From NCBI GenBank assembly GCA_036825195.1, contig DAISYQ010000013.1:4746-68745 (forward strand): DNA of 64,000 nt, written 5' to 3'. The number at the start of each line of letters is the position of its first letter. Within the stretch, counting starts at the first letter, position 1. Under the pieces are notes generated by a model, which had not been told where the DNA came from, searched no databases, and worked only from the letters and a program-made list of their open reading frames with translations. Below are positions 32,672-41,961 of this stretch, one piece after another. Position numbers and translations under genes: made by a program. This DNA is from UBA2210 sp036825195 (lineage in GTDB: Bacteria > Desulfobacterota > Syntrophia > Syntrophales > UBA2210).

Positions 32672-33135
32672 CCTATCTTCCTTTCATAATGCATTTTAAT
32701 CGAATTCTAACAAGTTATTAAACGGGAAAGTATCCGTATCTACCAAGTATTCCGATATTGAGTAACAGGGTCTTTATTGACGATCTCCGCTTCCGTCCTA
32801 TCAGCATATTTAACATCCACGGTTTATGTATTGAAAAAGCCGGGGGAAATTATGGAAAATAAAGGATACTATGTCAAGGATAATTCAGGGCATAAGCAAT
32901 AGGAATTATTGGGCGTTGCAAGAATGGAAGAGGAGTATTCAGGCCTTGAGATTTCATTTTATACCATAAGGTATAACGGGTTACCTGGTCGGAAAACGCA
33001 GGAGTCGAGGTGGTTTTGTTTAAATAGGTTGCAATTTTTGCATATTAGGTATAGAAACGGCCGCAATCGTCTGACACTTGAGCAGACCGATGATTGAATG
33101 GTGCTGTTTTACGTGTCATGTATTGTGCGTGGAAG

Positions 33136-33167
33136 AGCTGTCCAGATCGCTTTGGGCAGCTTTTTTT
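33136..33167 (+). terminator. Rho-independent terminator / attenuator in helicase leader
   Basis: AGCTGTCC (33136-33143) pairs with GGGCAGCT (33154-33161), with one G-U pair, directly followed by a run of seven T (33161-33167). It lies about 220 bp before the helicase start on the same strand and no gene ends upstream, so it is more likely a leader attenuator than an ordinary 3' terminator. Confidence 0.65.
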
Positions 33168-33178
33168 GTGGTTCGGAA

Positions 33179-33210
33179 AGCCGGCATGCGTCGCATCCGG
33201 CTGTTTCTTT
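33179..33210 (+). terminator. Second hairpin with T-rich tail in helicase leader
   Basis: AGCCGG (33179-33184) pairs with CCGGCT (33197-33202); within it ATGCG pairs with CGCAT around a single base. GTTTCTTT follows. Two terminator-like hairpins in tandem suggest strong control of readthrough into the helicase gene. Confidence 0.5.
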
Positions 33211-33387
33211 AGAAGAAGAGTGCCGGCAACGGCGTTCGTCCAATGGGATTTCAACTTCGATGTGCGCGATGATTTCAAAAACCGGAGATGTGAAGCATTT
33301 CTGGCAGCTCGCAGTCTTACATAACTAGCCGGCATGCCGTAGACGATTACCGTTTGCATGAACGTGCCCGGCAGATGAATGGTGATT

Positions 33388-35184
33388 ATGGATTTTCAAG
33401 AATTGGGATTAAATGAGGAACTGGTCCGCGCGGTGAAGGCGTTGGGCTTTGTAAACCCAATGCCGATACAGGAGCAGGCCATCCCCGTACTGCTCGACGG
33501 CAGTCGGGATGTTGTGGGATCGGCGCAAACCGGTACCGGGAAAACGGGGGCTTTTGGTCTGCCGCTGCTTCAGCTTATCGACAGGTCGGTGCCGCACCCG
33601 CAGGCGCTTGTCCTGTGCCCTACCCGTGAGCTTTGCATTCAGATAACGAATGACATAAAGCAGTTTTCACTCTGCATGGAAGGAGTCCGCACGGCTGCCG
33701 TATACGGCGGTGCCAGCATCGAAGTCCAGATAAGGCAGATAAAACGCGGTGCCCAGATAATTGTGGCGACACCGGGGCGGCTGAATGATCTGCTTCGGCG
33801 AAAAGCGGTGAAGATGGAACATATCTCTGTGGCGGTTTTGGATGAAGCCGATGAAATGCTGAATATGGGATTTAAGGAAGATATCGATTTAATCCTGGCA
33901 ACACTGCCGCCGCATCGGCGTATATGGCTGTTTTCTGCGACCATGCCTTCGGGCGTTGCGGCGATTGCAACGAAGTATCTTACTGATCCGGTGAAGATAA
34001 CCGTGAACAGCAAACAAAAAAGCCCGGAGAAGATCGAGCATACCTGCTACACGATACAGGAAAAAGACCGGTATGAGGCCCTGAAACGGATTCTGGATTT
34101 TTCTCCCGGAATTTTCGGTCTGGTATTCTGCCGGACCCGAAAGGAAACACAGGATGTGGCCGCCAGGCTGATACAGGACGGCTATGACTCGGGTGCCCTT
34201 CATGGAGAATTATCTCAGGCGCAACGGGACAGCGTGATGCAGAGATTCCGACAGGCATCGATCCGTATTCTTGTGGCAACTGATGTTGCCGCACGAGGGC
34301 TTGACGTCAATGATATCACCCACGTGATTCATTACAATCTGCCGAATGAGCCGGAGATGTATATTCACCGCAGCGGGAGGACAGCGCGCGCCGGAAAGCA
34401 TGGATCGTCGATTGCACTGATCAATGTGAAAGAAAAATACCGACTCCAGGCCATTGAGAAGCGATTGAAAATCCAGTTTGATTTCGAGAAAGTCCCTGAT
34501 GGACCGGGAATTTGCAAAAAACAGCTCCTCAGTCAAATTGAAAAAATTGTTGATACAAAGGTCAACGATGCCGATATCGCCGAATACCTGCCTGTCGCAT
34601 ACGAAGCCCTGCGCGGAATAGATAAAAATGAACTGATAAAACGATTGGTTTCTTCCGAGTTTACTCATTTTATTGACTATTACCGCCATTCCAGCGATAT
34701 CAATGTGAAACCCCTGAAAAAGGCCGTCACTGGTACCGGAACGACGAACCCGAAGACCCGCGTGAAAGACAGCCGCACAAACAGCGTGAAGGATGGCATA
34801 AAAGATAGCCGGAAGGACACTCGGAAAGATAGAAAAGCCCAGCGGTTTTTTATCAACATCGGGCGGCTGGATAAAATGAATGAAGGCTCTATCGTAAAGC
34901 TGATATGCGACCACTCTGACATCCGGGCAAGCATGATCGGACAGGTCAATCTGAAACGTTCTTACTCCTTTTTCGAGGTGGAGAACAGGGTGGCTGGAAT
35001 GATGCTCCAGTCAATAAGGAACGCCAAGTTCTATGGCAGAGAGGTCATGATCCGGGAAGTTTTCGATAAAAAAATTCCGCCATCAATACGAGCGGAAGCC
35101 ATAAGAAACCTAATAAACGGCGTCAGCATTACGCTGCCGCCATGTGACAACAGGCTTTTCCACGGCACTTTTATGGATAGATGA
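33388..35184 (+). CDS. DEAD-box RNA helicase with C-terminal DbpA-type RNA-binding domain
   Basis: 598 aa from the ATG at 33388 (GGTGA just upstream; an ATG at 33379 is in frame). Helicase motifs in order: Q motif FVNPMPIQEQAIP, Walker A GSAQTGTGKTG, Ia PTRELCIQ, Ib TPGRLNDLL, DEAD box VAVLDEADEML, SATMPS, GLVFCRTRKET, VATDVAARGLDV and HRSGRTARAGKHG. After residue 370 come a dimerisation-like region, a basic linker and a final RRM-like DbpA domain (RFFINIGRLDKMNEGSIVKLI). Such proteins (CsdA/DeaD type) unwind structured RNA in ribosome assembly and cold adaptation. The long structured leader suggests autoregulation. Confidence 0.95.
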   Translation: MDFQELGLNEELVRAVKALGFVNPMPIQEQAIPVLLDGSRDVVGSAQTGTGKTGAFGLPLLQLIDRSVPHPQALVLCPTRELCIQITNDIKQFSLCMEGVRTAAVYGGASIEVQIRQIKRGAQIIVATPGRLNDLLRRKAVKMEHISVAVLDEADEMLNMGFKEDIDLILATLPPHRRIWLFSATMPSGVAAIATKYLTDPVKITVNSKQKSPEKIEHTCYTIQEKDRYEALKRILDFSPGIFGLVFCRTRKETQDVAARLIQDGYDSGALHGELSQAQRDSVMQRFRQASIRILVATDVAARGLDVNDITHVIHYNLPNEPEMYIHRSGRTARAGKHGSSIALINVKEKYRLQAIEKRLKIQFDFEKVPDGPGICKKQLLSQIEKIVDTKVNDADIAEYLPVAYEALRGIDKNELIKRLVSSEFTHFIDYYRHSSDINVKPLKKAVTGTGTTNPKTRVKDSRTNSVKDGIKDSRKDTRKDRKAQRFFINIGRLDKMNEGSIVKLICDHSDIRASMIGQVNLKRSYSFFEVENRVAGMMLQSIRNAKFYGREVMIREVFDKKIPPSIRAEAIRNLINGVSITLPPCDNRLFHGTFMDR

Positions 35185-35291
35185 GTGTCAGTCAGTCTTG
35201 CCCTGTCCCCTCCTCTGTCCGAATATGTGCCGTGCGGCGCTCAAGGGTTAGAATGATAGATCCGTTATCCTGACTGTGACTCATGAGAATA

Positions 35292-36185
35292 TTACGGTAA
35301 TAAATATTTCCCATCAATCCTTACGATGGCCCCTCCGCCGAAGAAAACGCGGGTCTTGGCTTCTGGGGTACTGTGTACCATTAATTTTACGTTGTTTGGC
35401 TTCTCGAAACTTCCGTTTTGTTCCAGTGACATGAAGGTGCCGTCCCACATCTTGTTGTTCAGGAGATAATAGCCGAATGCGGAATTCCCCGATCCGGTTG
35501 CCGGATCTTCAAGGTACCCGAACGTCGGCGCAAAGACCCTTGTCCGGTATGTATTTGCTGTGTGAGCAACCTCGTCGGTATACACGGTTATGATGTCGAT
35601 AGTATTCCGGACACAGAATTCTTTCAGCTCGTCTAACAGTGGGGATATCGAAAGGATTCCTTGCAGCGTTTTTATCGGTACGATGAGTGTTTCCAGACCG
35701 GCATTCACGATAGATATGGGATTGCCAGTATCGATTTCATCAACCTTGATTCGTAACGCTTCAGCAATACGAGCAGGATCAATCTCCTGTGTTGAAAAAA
35801 CGGGATCCGGCGCAGAGATAAATACGGCATCTTCATGGGCGATCCGGTTTTCGACTGTCAGGTTCCCCTTCTTTGTCGTGATAGGTATCTCACTCATGTT
35901 GATTAGTTTGTCGCTGTTTTGTATCAGGTCGTACATGATGGCTATGGTGGCGTGGCCGCAGAAATCGACTTCTCGTTCGGAAGAATAATACTTCAATACA
36001 AACGTGTTGTCTGTCTGACAGACATATCCGACCTCACTGACAAACCCCTTGAGTTCTTGAGCGATTCTGAGCAGTTCATCGGTTGTTGTGTCGTTAAACG
36101 AGTCCACGCAGACCATGCCGGCCGGATTTCCGTCGGACTGTTGCGTTGCAAAGGCATCAATTTTTTTGAATTTAAATTTCTTCAT
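35292..36185 (-). CDS. PhzF family isomerase/epimerase
   Basis: 297 aa, full length for the family. Features: KKIDAFATQQSDGNPAGMV at the start, the conserved Glu in GFVSEVGYV (general acid-base, near residue 51), DFCGHATIAIMYDL, and the substrate phosphate loop YLEDPATGSGNSAFGYYL. It ends with GGAIVRIDGKY. PhzF isomerises dihydro-hydroxyanthranilate in phenazine synthesis, but most homologues sit outside phenazine operons and have unknown substrates; no phenazine genes are here. Cytosolic dimer expected. Confidence 0.9.
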   Translation of the reverse strand: MKKFKFKKIDAFATQQSDGNPAGMVCVDSFNDTTTDELLRIAQELKGFVSEVGYVCQTDNTFVLKYYSSEREVDFCGHATIAIMYDLIQNSDKLINMSEIPITTKKGNLTVENRIAHEDAVFISAPDPVFSTQEIDPARIAEALRIKVDEIDTGNPISIVNAGLETLIVPIKTLQGILSISPLLDELKEFCVRNTIDIITVYTDEVAHTANTYRTRVFAPTFGYLEDPATGSGNSAFGYYLLNNKMWDGTFMSLEQNGSFEKPNNVKLMVHSTPEAKTRVFFGGGAIVRIDGKYLLP

Positions 36186-36307
36186 ATTTCAACTCCTCCG
36201 TATATACACACCTTGCGTTCTTGAATGAATACGGTTATCGTGGTGTCTGGACAGGTGTATCTGCCCATGATGTTTCCATCTCTTCGCCGTTTCTCACAAC
36301 GCTTTTA

Positions 36308-37195
36308 TCAGCTCTCTTCCTTGCTCAGCCACCCCATGATAAGCTTGTAAGCGATTGATGCCGAAGAGGGAAGAATATGCGGATTTGATCTGACTTCTTC
36401 TCTCGTAAACCAGCGGGCATCCTCAAGCTCATTCTCGTCGATAATGATTTTTTCTTCCTTCGCCGATGCCGTGAACCCCAGCATCAGTGACTTCGGGAAG
36501 AGCCATGGTTGGGATTGTTGATATTCAATGGTATCGATGTCTATGCCTACCTCTTCCTTGATTTCCCGAGCCACCGCATCTTCAATGGCTTCACCCGGTT
36601 CCACAAATCCGGCAAGCGTTGAATATATTCCCTTCCGAAACCCTTTACTGCGTCCAAGCAGACAACGTTCCCCGTGTGAGACGAGAACGATAATGGCCGG
36701 ATCCATACTTGGGAAATGATTCTCCCCGCATGCCTCATTCTGACAGATACGGACATGGCCGGCTTCCGAGCTTTTTGTTTCATGGCCGCATTTCCCGCAA
36801 TAGCGGTTTCTTGCATGCCAATAGGTCATGAAACACGCCAGCGACAATAATTCCCAGTCCCGGCTATGGAGCAAGGAAATCATTGATCTGAGATCCCGAA
36901 AAACGGTGTTTGTTTGTCGGCATATCATCGAAGCCACATCATGTGAGCCGACATCTGCCGCAAAATAAGGGATCCCATCATACATGCCCAGGAATATCGA
37001 CGAATCGGCCGATACTAACGATTCGGGAAGATCTTTGTGCGTCAGGTATAGCGTGTTGCACTCTTGTGAATTGTCGCACAAGACGGTCATATCGTGTACG
37101 GGAATAATGCGAGCCCGTTCGTCGTTAAATGTCTTATTGATCCAGCTTTGATCGCTTCTGTGTAGCGAAGAACGATCCAAACCATGTACTTCCAT
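36308..37195 (-). CDS. nudC: NADH pyrophosphatase NudC
   Basis: 295 aa from the ATG at 37195, set by AGAGG upstream; in-frame ATGs upstream lack one. Central zinc ribbon RYCGKCGHETKSSEAGHVRI then CQNEACGENHFPSMDPA. The Nudix box is GFVEPGEAIEDAVAREIKEEVGID, and the NudC-specific SQPWLFPKSLMLGF follows. It hydrolyses NADH to NMNH and AMP and removes NAD caps from RNA 5' ends. The N-terminal domain is present (YLTHKDLPESL). Length is a little above E. coli NudC (257). Confidence 0.93.
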   Translation of the reverse strand: MEVHGLDRSSLHRSDQSWINKTFNDERARIIPVHDMTVLCDNSQECNTLYLTHKDLPESLVSADSSIFLGMYDGIPYFAADVGSHDVASMICRQTNTVFRDLRSMISLLHSRDWELLSLACFMTYWHARNRYCGKCGHETKSSEAGHVRICQNEACGENHFPSMDPAIIVLVSHGERCLLGRSKGFRKGIYSTLAGFVEPGEAIEDAVAREIKEEVGIDIDTIEYQQSQPWLFPKSLMLGFTASAKEEKIIIDENELEDARWFTREEVRSNPHILPSSASIAYKLIMGWLSKEES

Positions 37196-37320
37196 GCTGC
37201 CTCTTTTCATGGTGGAGAGACCGATCCTCCGGTATGACCCGTATCGGGTCGACATTCCCCACATCATATAATCCTTCAGTATGTTCTCCGGGTGTTTTGT
37301 TGCGCTCCGTTAGATGTATA

Positions 37321-38307
37321 TTAATCATGCCCGGGTGCAGGGTATGATAGAGCGGTGGAGATTTCTTCCGCCGAAGCGTTGCATCCGCTCATCTGCAATG
37401 CGACCTTCTTTCCCTTCAAGTGATCCTTGAGCTTGATTGCCGCCATTAAGGTCGACGCGCCGGCGCCTTCTGCCAGATTATGGGTGTAATGCAATGCCAT
37501 GCCGATGGATTCGTAAATTTCGTCTTCCGTCAGCAGGACAAAATCACTGAGGCCCTTGCTGTAGATGGCAAAGGGTGTCTCATAGGCCTTGCCGGTCGCA
37601 AATCCTCCCGCAAACGTATCGTTTTCAGCCGATACAATCTTTTTCTCTCTCCAGGAATGATACGCGGCAGGTGAACTCTTTGCCTGGACGGCGATGACTT
37701 CCACGTGTGGACGAAAAACCCGCAGGGTAGTAATCGCCGCGGCCGCTTCACTGCCGGCGCCAATGGGCACGATCATGACATCTATATCAGGAAGATCTTC
37801 GATGATTTCGAGAAACTCCGTACCGACACCGTTGATCAGATGCGGCTCATCGGCGGGATGGGCGTAATAGAGACCGCGTTCAGCGCATATGGTATCTACG
37901 ATCTGTGCCGCCTCTTCGAAGGTCCGGCCGGCCTCTATGAGTTCGGCGCCGGTTTCCATGATGGCGCGGTTCTTTGCGGGGTTGTTGTTCTCGGGAACGA
38001 CGACAACCGCCCCGATCCCCGACCATGCCGCAGCCGTCGCTATGGACAGGCCGTGATTCCCGGTGGAAAAGGTTATCACGCCGTTGATATCTTTTTGACC
38101 GAGATGGTGCAGCAGATTGACGCCCCCGCGTATCTTGAAGCTGCCCGTGGGATTGTGATTTTCATGTTTTACGTAGACCTCGGCCCGAACGGCCCGTGAG
38201 AGACCTTCGTACCGGATCAACTGCGTCGGCTTAATGAAACGTCTGACGACGGATCGGGCGCGTACGACTTCCGCAATTGTTATCGGATACTCCTTCAGAT
38301 CTTTCAT
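37321..38307 (-). CDS. Threonine/serine dehydratase-like PLP enzyme
   Basis: 328 aa, PLP fold type II. The Schiff-base Lys is in HNPTGSFKIRGGVNLL (near residue 58), the phosphate-binding glycine loop in VPIGAGSEAAAA, and the cofactor-ring Asn in STGNHGLSIATAAA. The C-terminal MSGCNASAEEI is typical of catabolic dehydratases without an ACT domain. Expected to deaminate Thr, Ser or a hydroxy amino acid such as threo-hydroxyaspartate. It is upstream of nudC on the same strand. Confidence 0.9.
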   Translation of the reverse strand: MKDLKEYPITIAEVVRARSVVRRFIKPTQLIRYEGLSRAVRAEVYVKHENHNPTGSFKIRGGVNLLHHLGQKDINGVITFSTGNHGLSIATAAAWSGIGAVVVVPENNNPAKNRAIMETGAELIEAGRTFEEAAQIVDTICAERGLYYAHPADEPHLINGVGTEFLEIIEDLPDIDVMIVPIGAGSEAAAAITTLRVFRPHVEVIAVQAKSSPAAYHSWREKKIVSAENDTFAGGFATGKAYETPFAIYSKGLSDFVLLTEDEIYESIGMALHYTHNLAEGAGASTLMAAIKLKDHLKGKKVALQMSGCNASAEEISTALSYPAPGHD

Positions 38308-38378
38308 CGTAACTCCTTTGTACCGGGTGAGTTCAACCGTATCTCACCGCATTTCTCACCTGCATGTGTGAAAAAAGG

Positions 38379-38864
38379 TTATGCTCTTTTCAATCTCTCG
38401 CCTGTTTTCAGAAAATAATTCATCGATCTCTCCCAAAAGGTGACTGCCTCAAGAAATGAATCTTCCGTGAAGTCATCAATAAAGTCATTCCCTTCGGGAG
38501 TGATGCCCGTATAGGTATAGGATATCTCCACGTATGAGCTGTCACTGTCTTTGGGGGAAACGGCAATTTTCAAGACGCATGTTCTGGAGTTATTCGTGAA
38601 ACGGGTAAAATCAACCTCGAGGGTACGAGGATTATGTTTTGTAATGATCCAGATCGTATCGTCTTCGCCTTCATGTGAGGTACGAAAGACAGCCCCTTCT
38701 TCAACCAAGCCGGATTCGGAATAGATCATGTCATACTGCCAGCCGTCGAGCCACTCAGCTTCACGAACCGGACACAGTAGAGGGAACACTATGTCGGGAT
38801 TTGCATTGATCGTTTGACGATATGCTCTGGTTATTCTTCTGGATTGAAATTCTGAATTTTTCAA
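38379..38864 (-). CDS. SRPBCC (START-like) protein
   Basis: 161 aa from a TTG at 38864, chosen because GGGAGGAG ends eight bases before it; the upstream ATG frame lacks a ribosome site. Helix-grip fold signs: RITRAYRQTINANPDIVFPLLCP, EWLDGWQYDMIYSESGLVEE, TIWIITKHNPRTLEVDFTRF, SSYVEISYTYTGITPEGNDF and a long C-terminal helix ending YFLKTGERLKR. These bind hydrophobic ligands in a cavity. Ligand unknown. It is preceded by a nitroreductase and QueG-like pair on the same strand. Confidence 0.78.
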   Translation of the reverse strand: MKNSEFQSRRITRAYRQTINANPDIVFPLLCPVREAEWLDGWQYDMIYSESGLVEEGAVFRTSHEGEDDTIWIITKHNPRTLEVDFTRFTNNSRTCVLKIAVSPKDSDSSYVEISYTYTGITPEGNDFIDDFTEDSFLEAVTFWERSMNYFLKTGERLKRA

Positions 38865-38992
38865 GAAGATTCTCCTCCCATCATTCTCTGGCATAATGCC
38901 GAAATCGGCGGCGGCAGTAAGACATCCGCTCACGGACAATCAAATTCCTTTTTTCCTCAGTCTCACGTGTGCATGGTGATCACATCCGATAT

Positions 38993-39658
38993 CTACAGCC
39001 AGATCACCGATTTTGACGGTACGGGATATTCGACGGGAGGCGGCTCATAGGTATCTGCCGGGTATCCCAGGGCGCATCCGTCAAGCGCGTATTCCCCTGC
39101 GGGGATGCCGAGAAGTCCGCAAAAATCCGGGTCGCTGTCCATCTGGGACGTCGCACTGATAAGTTGCAGTCCAATCCCCAGGGATGTCGCTTTCAACCAC
39201 ATATTCTGCAGGCAGTAGCAGAGTGACTGGGCAGCAACGGCAGGCACTCCCTTTCTTTCTCCGACAACGATGAAATATGGCGCACTGCCGACACCGGGCA
39301 CGCCGTGCCGTCCGATTCGCCTGAGATTCTGAACAAACGGAACCGATCCCGCCTTTGTTTCGAGTTCATCGGCCAGCCGTGCCATCCGGTTTTTCATGCT
39401 CTTCGATACGGCCTCCATTGATGCTGTTGCGTTCCGAATCACGAACACCTTTCGAAAATCAGGTTTTCCCGCAACGGCCAGCGCCCCGAAGGGAGCCAGC
39501 AGACCTGCCTGGATGATCGCCTCAACGGCCTCCTTGGTGGACGGGGTGGCGCTGAATGCCCGTACCGAGCGCCGCGCCCGTATGATTACATCGAGAGCCG
39601 CACTGTGTTCGGATGTGATGTTTTCAAACATGCCGTCCTCCATGTCTCTGTTGCCCAT
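38993..39658 (-). CDS. Nitroreductase family flavoprotein
   Basis: 221 aa. The FMN-binding N-terminal motif RARRSVRAFSATPSTKEAVE is present, the central LLAPFGALAVAGKPDFRKVFVI matches the family, and the C-terminal SLCYCLQNMWLKATSLGIGLQLIS and EYALDGCALGYPAD close the dimer interface. No ferredoxin domain is attached. It begins two bases after the stop of the QueG-like gene, so the pair is an operon. Substrate unknown; an NAD(P)H- or ferredoxin-dependent reduction is likely. Confidence 0.87.
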   Translation of the reverse strand: MGNRDMEDGMFENITSEHSAALDVIIRARRSVRAFSATPSTKEAVEAIIQAGLLAPFGALAVAGKPDFRKVFVIRNATASMEAVSKSMKNRMARLADELETKAGSVPFVQNLRRIGRHGVPGVGSAPYFIVVGERKGVPAVAAQSLCYCLQNMWLKATSLGIGLQLISATSQMDSDPDFCGLLGIPAGEYALDGCALGYPADTYEPPPVEYPVPSKSVIWL

Positions 39659-39660
39659 AA

Positions 39661-40581
39661 TCAGGCTAAAGGGGGAGGCGGTGGCGGCAGCTCACCCCGT
39701 TCCAGTGCCTCCCGTGCGGCCTTGACCGGAATCGTGCTTTCACACGGTACGCCTACCTGACACAGGCCGCATCCATAGCCTTCATATGCATAGGTATCCT
39801 TGACGTATTCTCTGGTTCTGGTCAGATGGATCCGGCATTTTTCCTTGTCATGGCCCTGTACCGTAATCGCACCAACCGGACATCGATCGATGCACTTCCC
39901 GCAGGTCCCGTCGGCAAAGAAAAGACAATAGGCGTGATGATTTGCGTAAGGCCGGGGGTCCGGTTCGACGGATATATGCGCGACGACGGACCCTGTTCTC
40001 ATCGCTTTCCCGTGGGCTGTGATCAGACCGTCGCACAGGCCGAAGGTTCCGAGACCAGCAGCATGGGCCGCATGGCGTTCGGACCATGAAGACGCGTAGG
40101 AGAAACGTTCCGATTGTACGATCGTCCAGTTGGGAACGAGCATGGGGGCTACTGCCGCATATCCGGCCAGTTCCAGTCTTTCTACGACATGGAGCCTCAG
40201 GGCCGCGTTACATTCCTCTCCCAGGACCCTTGTCCGCGCCCATTCTTCGGACGGATACTCTTTGTTGGAGCGGTTGCTTTTACGGACCGATTCCCGTTGG
40301 GGTAAAATCCACGAGATAACGGTCAACTGGTCCGCGCTGACCTGTTCACCGGAATGATGCTGATTAAAAACTTCCCAGGGTGTCCAGTGAAACGCTCCGA
40401 TATATTCCTTGTATTGCTGCCAGATCGCATCCGCCCCGGAAGCGAAACCGACCAAAACCTGATCCCATGCCGGCTCACCGGTCCCGTTGTCCATGGTATT
40501 GAGTGGTGAGGTGGAAATGAAATCCTGAATGATACCCCTGATCCGATCCTTGGTAAGGTTACAACCTTCTCCCATTAACAA
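39661..40581 (-). CDS. QueG-like double [4Fe-4S] protein
   Basis: 306 aa. C-terminal ferredoxin-like part: FFADGTCGKCIDRCPVGAI, CRIHLTRTREY, GYGCGLCQVGVPCES. Upstream is the region typical of QueG and reductive dehalogenase relatives (HAAGLGTFGLCDGLITAHGK, MRTGSVVAHI). No Tat signal peptide, no HEAT repeats. A Pro-rich tail (PPPPPP) ends the protein. The adjacent flavoprotein may deliver or accept electrons. Corrinoid binding is inferred from family resemblance; I cannot verify it. Confidence 0.82.
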   Translation of the reverse strand: MLMGEGCNLTKDRIRGIIQDFISTSPLNTMDNGTGEPAWDQVLVGFASGADAIWQQYKEYIGAFHWTPWEVFNQHHSGEQVSADQLTVISWILPQRESVRKSNRSNKEYPSEEWARTRVLGEECNAALRLHVVERLELAGYAAVAPMLVPNWTIVQSERFSYASSWSERHAAHAAGLGTFGLCDGLITAHGKAMRTGSVVAHISVEPDPRPYANHHAYCLFFADGTCGKCIDRCPVGAITVQGHDKEKCRIHLTRTREYVKDTYAYEGYGCGLCQVGVPCESTIPVKAAREALERGELPPPPPPLA

Positions 40582-40707
40582 AATCCTTTCACTCTATGAA
40601 TCACAAAAAGCGTCATTACATATCACATAAAAACTTACAACACACTAACCATCGAAATCGGCAGCCACTTCCTGAAGTCGGATGGATTGCTCTGACGGGC
40701 AATGTTT

Positions 40708-41220
40708 TCAGACAAACTCGTATGACATAAAGGTAACACGGAAGGGTAGGTGGGGGAAGTCTTTACTCTCTCCTTCAACAAATCCAATACGCCTGTACCA
40801 ATCCTTGAGTTCGGTCTGTTCCGCAATAATCCCTATGTTTACAGAACGAGCCTTGCGGATTCGTGCTTCTGACAGTATATGATCGACCAGTGTCTTACCA
40901 AAGCCCTGCTTTCTGTGTTCAGGAAGCACCGCAAGACGTTCGAGGTAGCATATGTCCGAACCTGCCGCTTCGAGAGCGGCACATCCCACCACCCGGCCCG
41001 AATCTTTCAGCACGAAATAGACCACTCCGCGATTCATGTCCTTAAGGACCCAGTCCACCGTGCAGTTCGATGGATGGCGCGAGGCATTCTCCCGGGTGAG
41101 CCCAAAACGGTCCGCCACATCCTGAAATGACCGTTGAATTGTCCCTGCCAGGACGGAAGCATCTTCTTCTGTACAGGTGTGTATGCTCTGATTATTCACT
41201 GCCTTGTAACTTCTGACCAT
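40708..41220 (-). CDS. GNAT family N-acetyltransferase
   Basis: 170 aa from the ATG at 41220; the frame starts earlier only at a TTG. Signature: VVYFVLKDSGRVVGCAALEA, CYLERLAVLPEHRKQGFGKTLVDH (acetyl-CoA loop HRKQGFG) and VNIGIIAEQTELKDWYRRIGF, ending FMSYEF. It contains a long N-terminal helical lead (EDASVLAGTIQRSFQDVADRF). Substrate unknown. The 126 bp to the QueG-like gene holds no gene. Confidence 0.85.
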   Translation of the reverse strand: MVRSYKAVNNQSIHTCTEEDASVLAGTIQRSFQDVADRFGLTRENASRHPSNCTVDWVLKDMNRGVVYFVLKDSGRVVGCAALEAAGSDICYLERLAVLPEHRKQGFGKTLVDHILSEARIRKARSVNIGIIAEQTELKDWYRRIGFVEGESKDFPHLPFRVTFMSYEFV

Positions 41221-41275
41221 AGCTCTCACGGTTCCACTCAATCAAATGATCTCGCACGTCGTCCATTTGACGGAC

Positions 41276-41890
41276 TTATTGGATGACGAAACGGGCCGGG
41301 ATAATACCGTGTTTGAACATCTCGTACAACTCCTGAATTTCATCCCCGGTATAGATATTCAGCAGCCGGACGATCTCACAGGCGAACTCTACGCTGCCCA
41401 GTCCACTGGCCGTTATAAGGTTCTTGTCGGCGGTTGCCAATGCATCCACATACAAGTCGTCATCCCTGTAGTCGGGTATCATTGCCTTCAGGTATCCTCT
41501 GGAGTTGCTCGTGTGGTAAAGATCATGGGTCAATCCGGCCCGTACAACCTCCAGTGTCGCCCCGCAGATTGCGGCTATGGCGGTGCCTCTATCATGGAAC
41601 CGGTGAAGGAGTCTGATTATCTCTTCGCACGGTCCTCGTTCCCACATATCTCCGCCGGGCATGATGAAAATGGTGGCTTCGTCGGGATTGATCGCATCAA
41701 GGGTAATAGCAGGGATGATTGTACAGCCGCCCATTGTGATGACGGGTCTGTCGGAAAAACCGACCGTTACCACCGTATATTTCTCCGATTTGTTGATCTC
41801 GCACAGCGCAAGGGCCGTTTCCCAATCGGCGAGACCATCGAAAACCAGCAGGTACGCTTTAGATTGCACTGGTATTTTCCTCCTTTGCAT
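41276..41890 (-). CDS. DJ-1/PfpI family protein
   Basis: 204 aa. N-terminal strand AYLLVFDGLADWETALAL holds the conserved acidic residue, and the nucleophile elbow is AIAAICGATLEVVRAGL with Cys near residue 110; the preceding FIMPGGDMW is the usual loop. Family members act as glutamine amidotransferase-like hydrolases, glyoxalases or chaperones; the subgroup seen here (YdeA/YoaZ-like) is uncharacterised. Cytosolic. The convergence with other minus-strand genes gives no functional hint. Confidence 0.85.
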   Translation of the reverse strand: MQRRKIPVQSKAYLLVFDGLADWETALALCEINKSEKYTVVTVGFSDRPVITMGGCTIIPAITLDAINPDEATIFIMPGGDMWERGPCEEIIRLLHRFHDRGTAIAAICGATLEVVRAGLTHDLYHTSNSRGYLKAMIPDYRDDDLYVDALATADKNLITASGLGSVEFACEIVRLLNIYTGDEIQELYEMFKHGIIPARFVIQ

Positions 41891-41961
41891 ATTCGAGTCG
41901 TCAGACGACCCGGCTGTCCGGTCGATCTTCCCGTTGCAGGCTTGAGCCGATTAATCGGCTT

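Larger units (their letters stand above)
32672..33378. other. Long gene-free leader region before the helicase gene
   Basis: About 700 bp with no supported gene. The right-hand 250 bp is the probable untranslated leader of the DEAD-box helicase and holds two strong hairpins (33136-33167 and 33179-33210). The left part is AT-rich and resembles the DUF4238 gene in composition. Confidence 0.5.
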
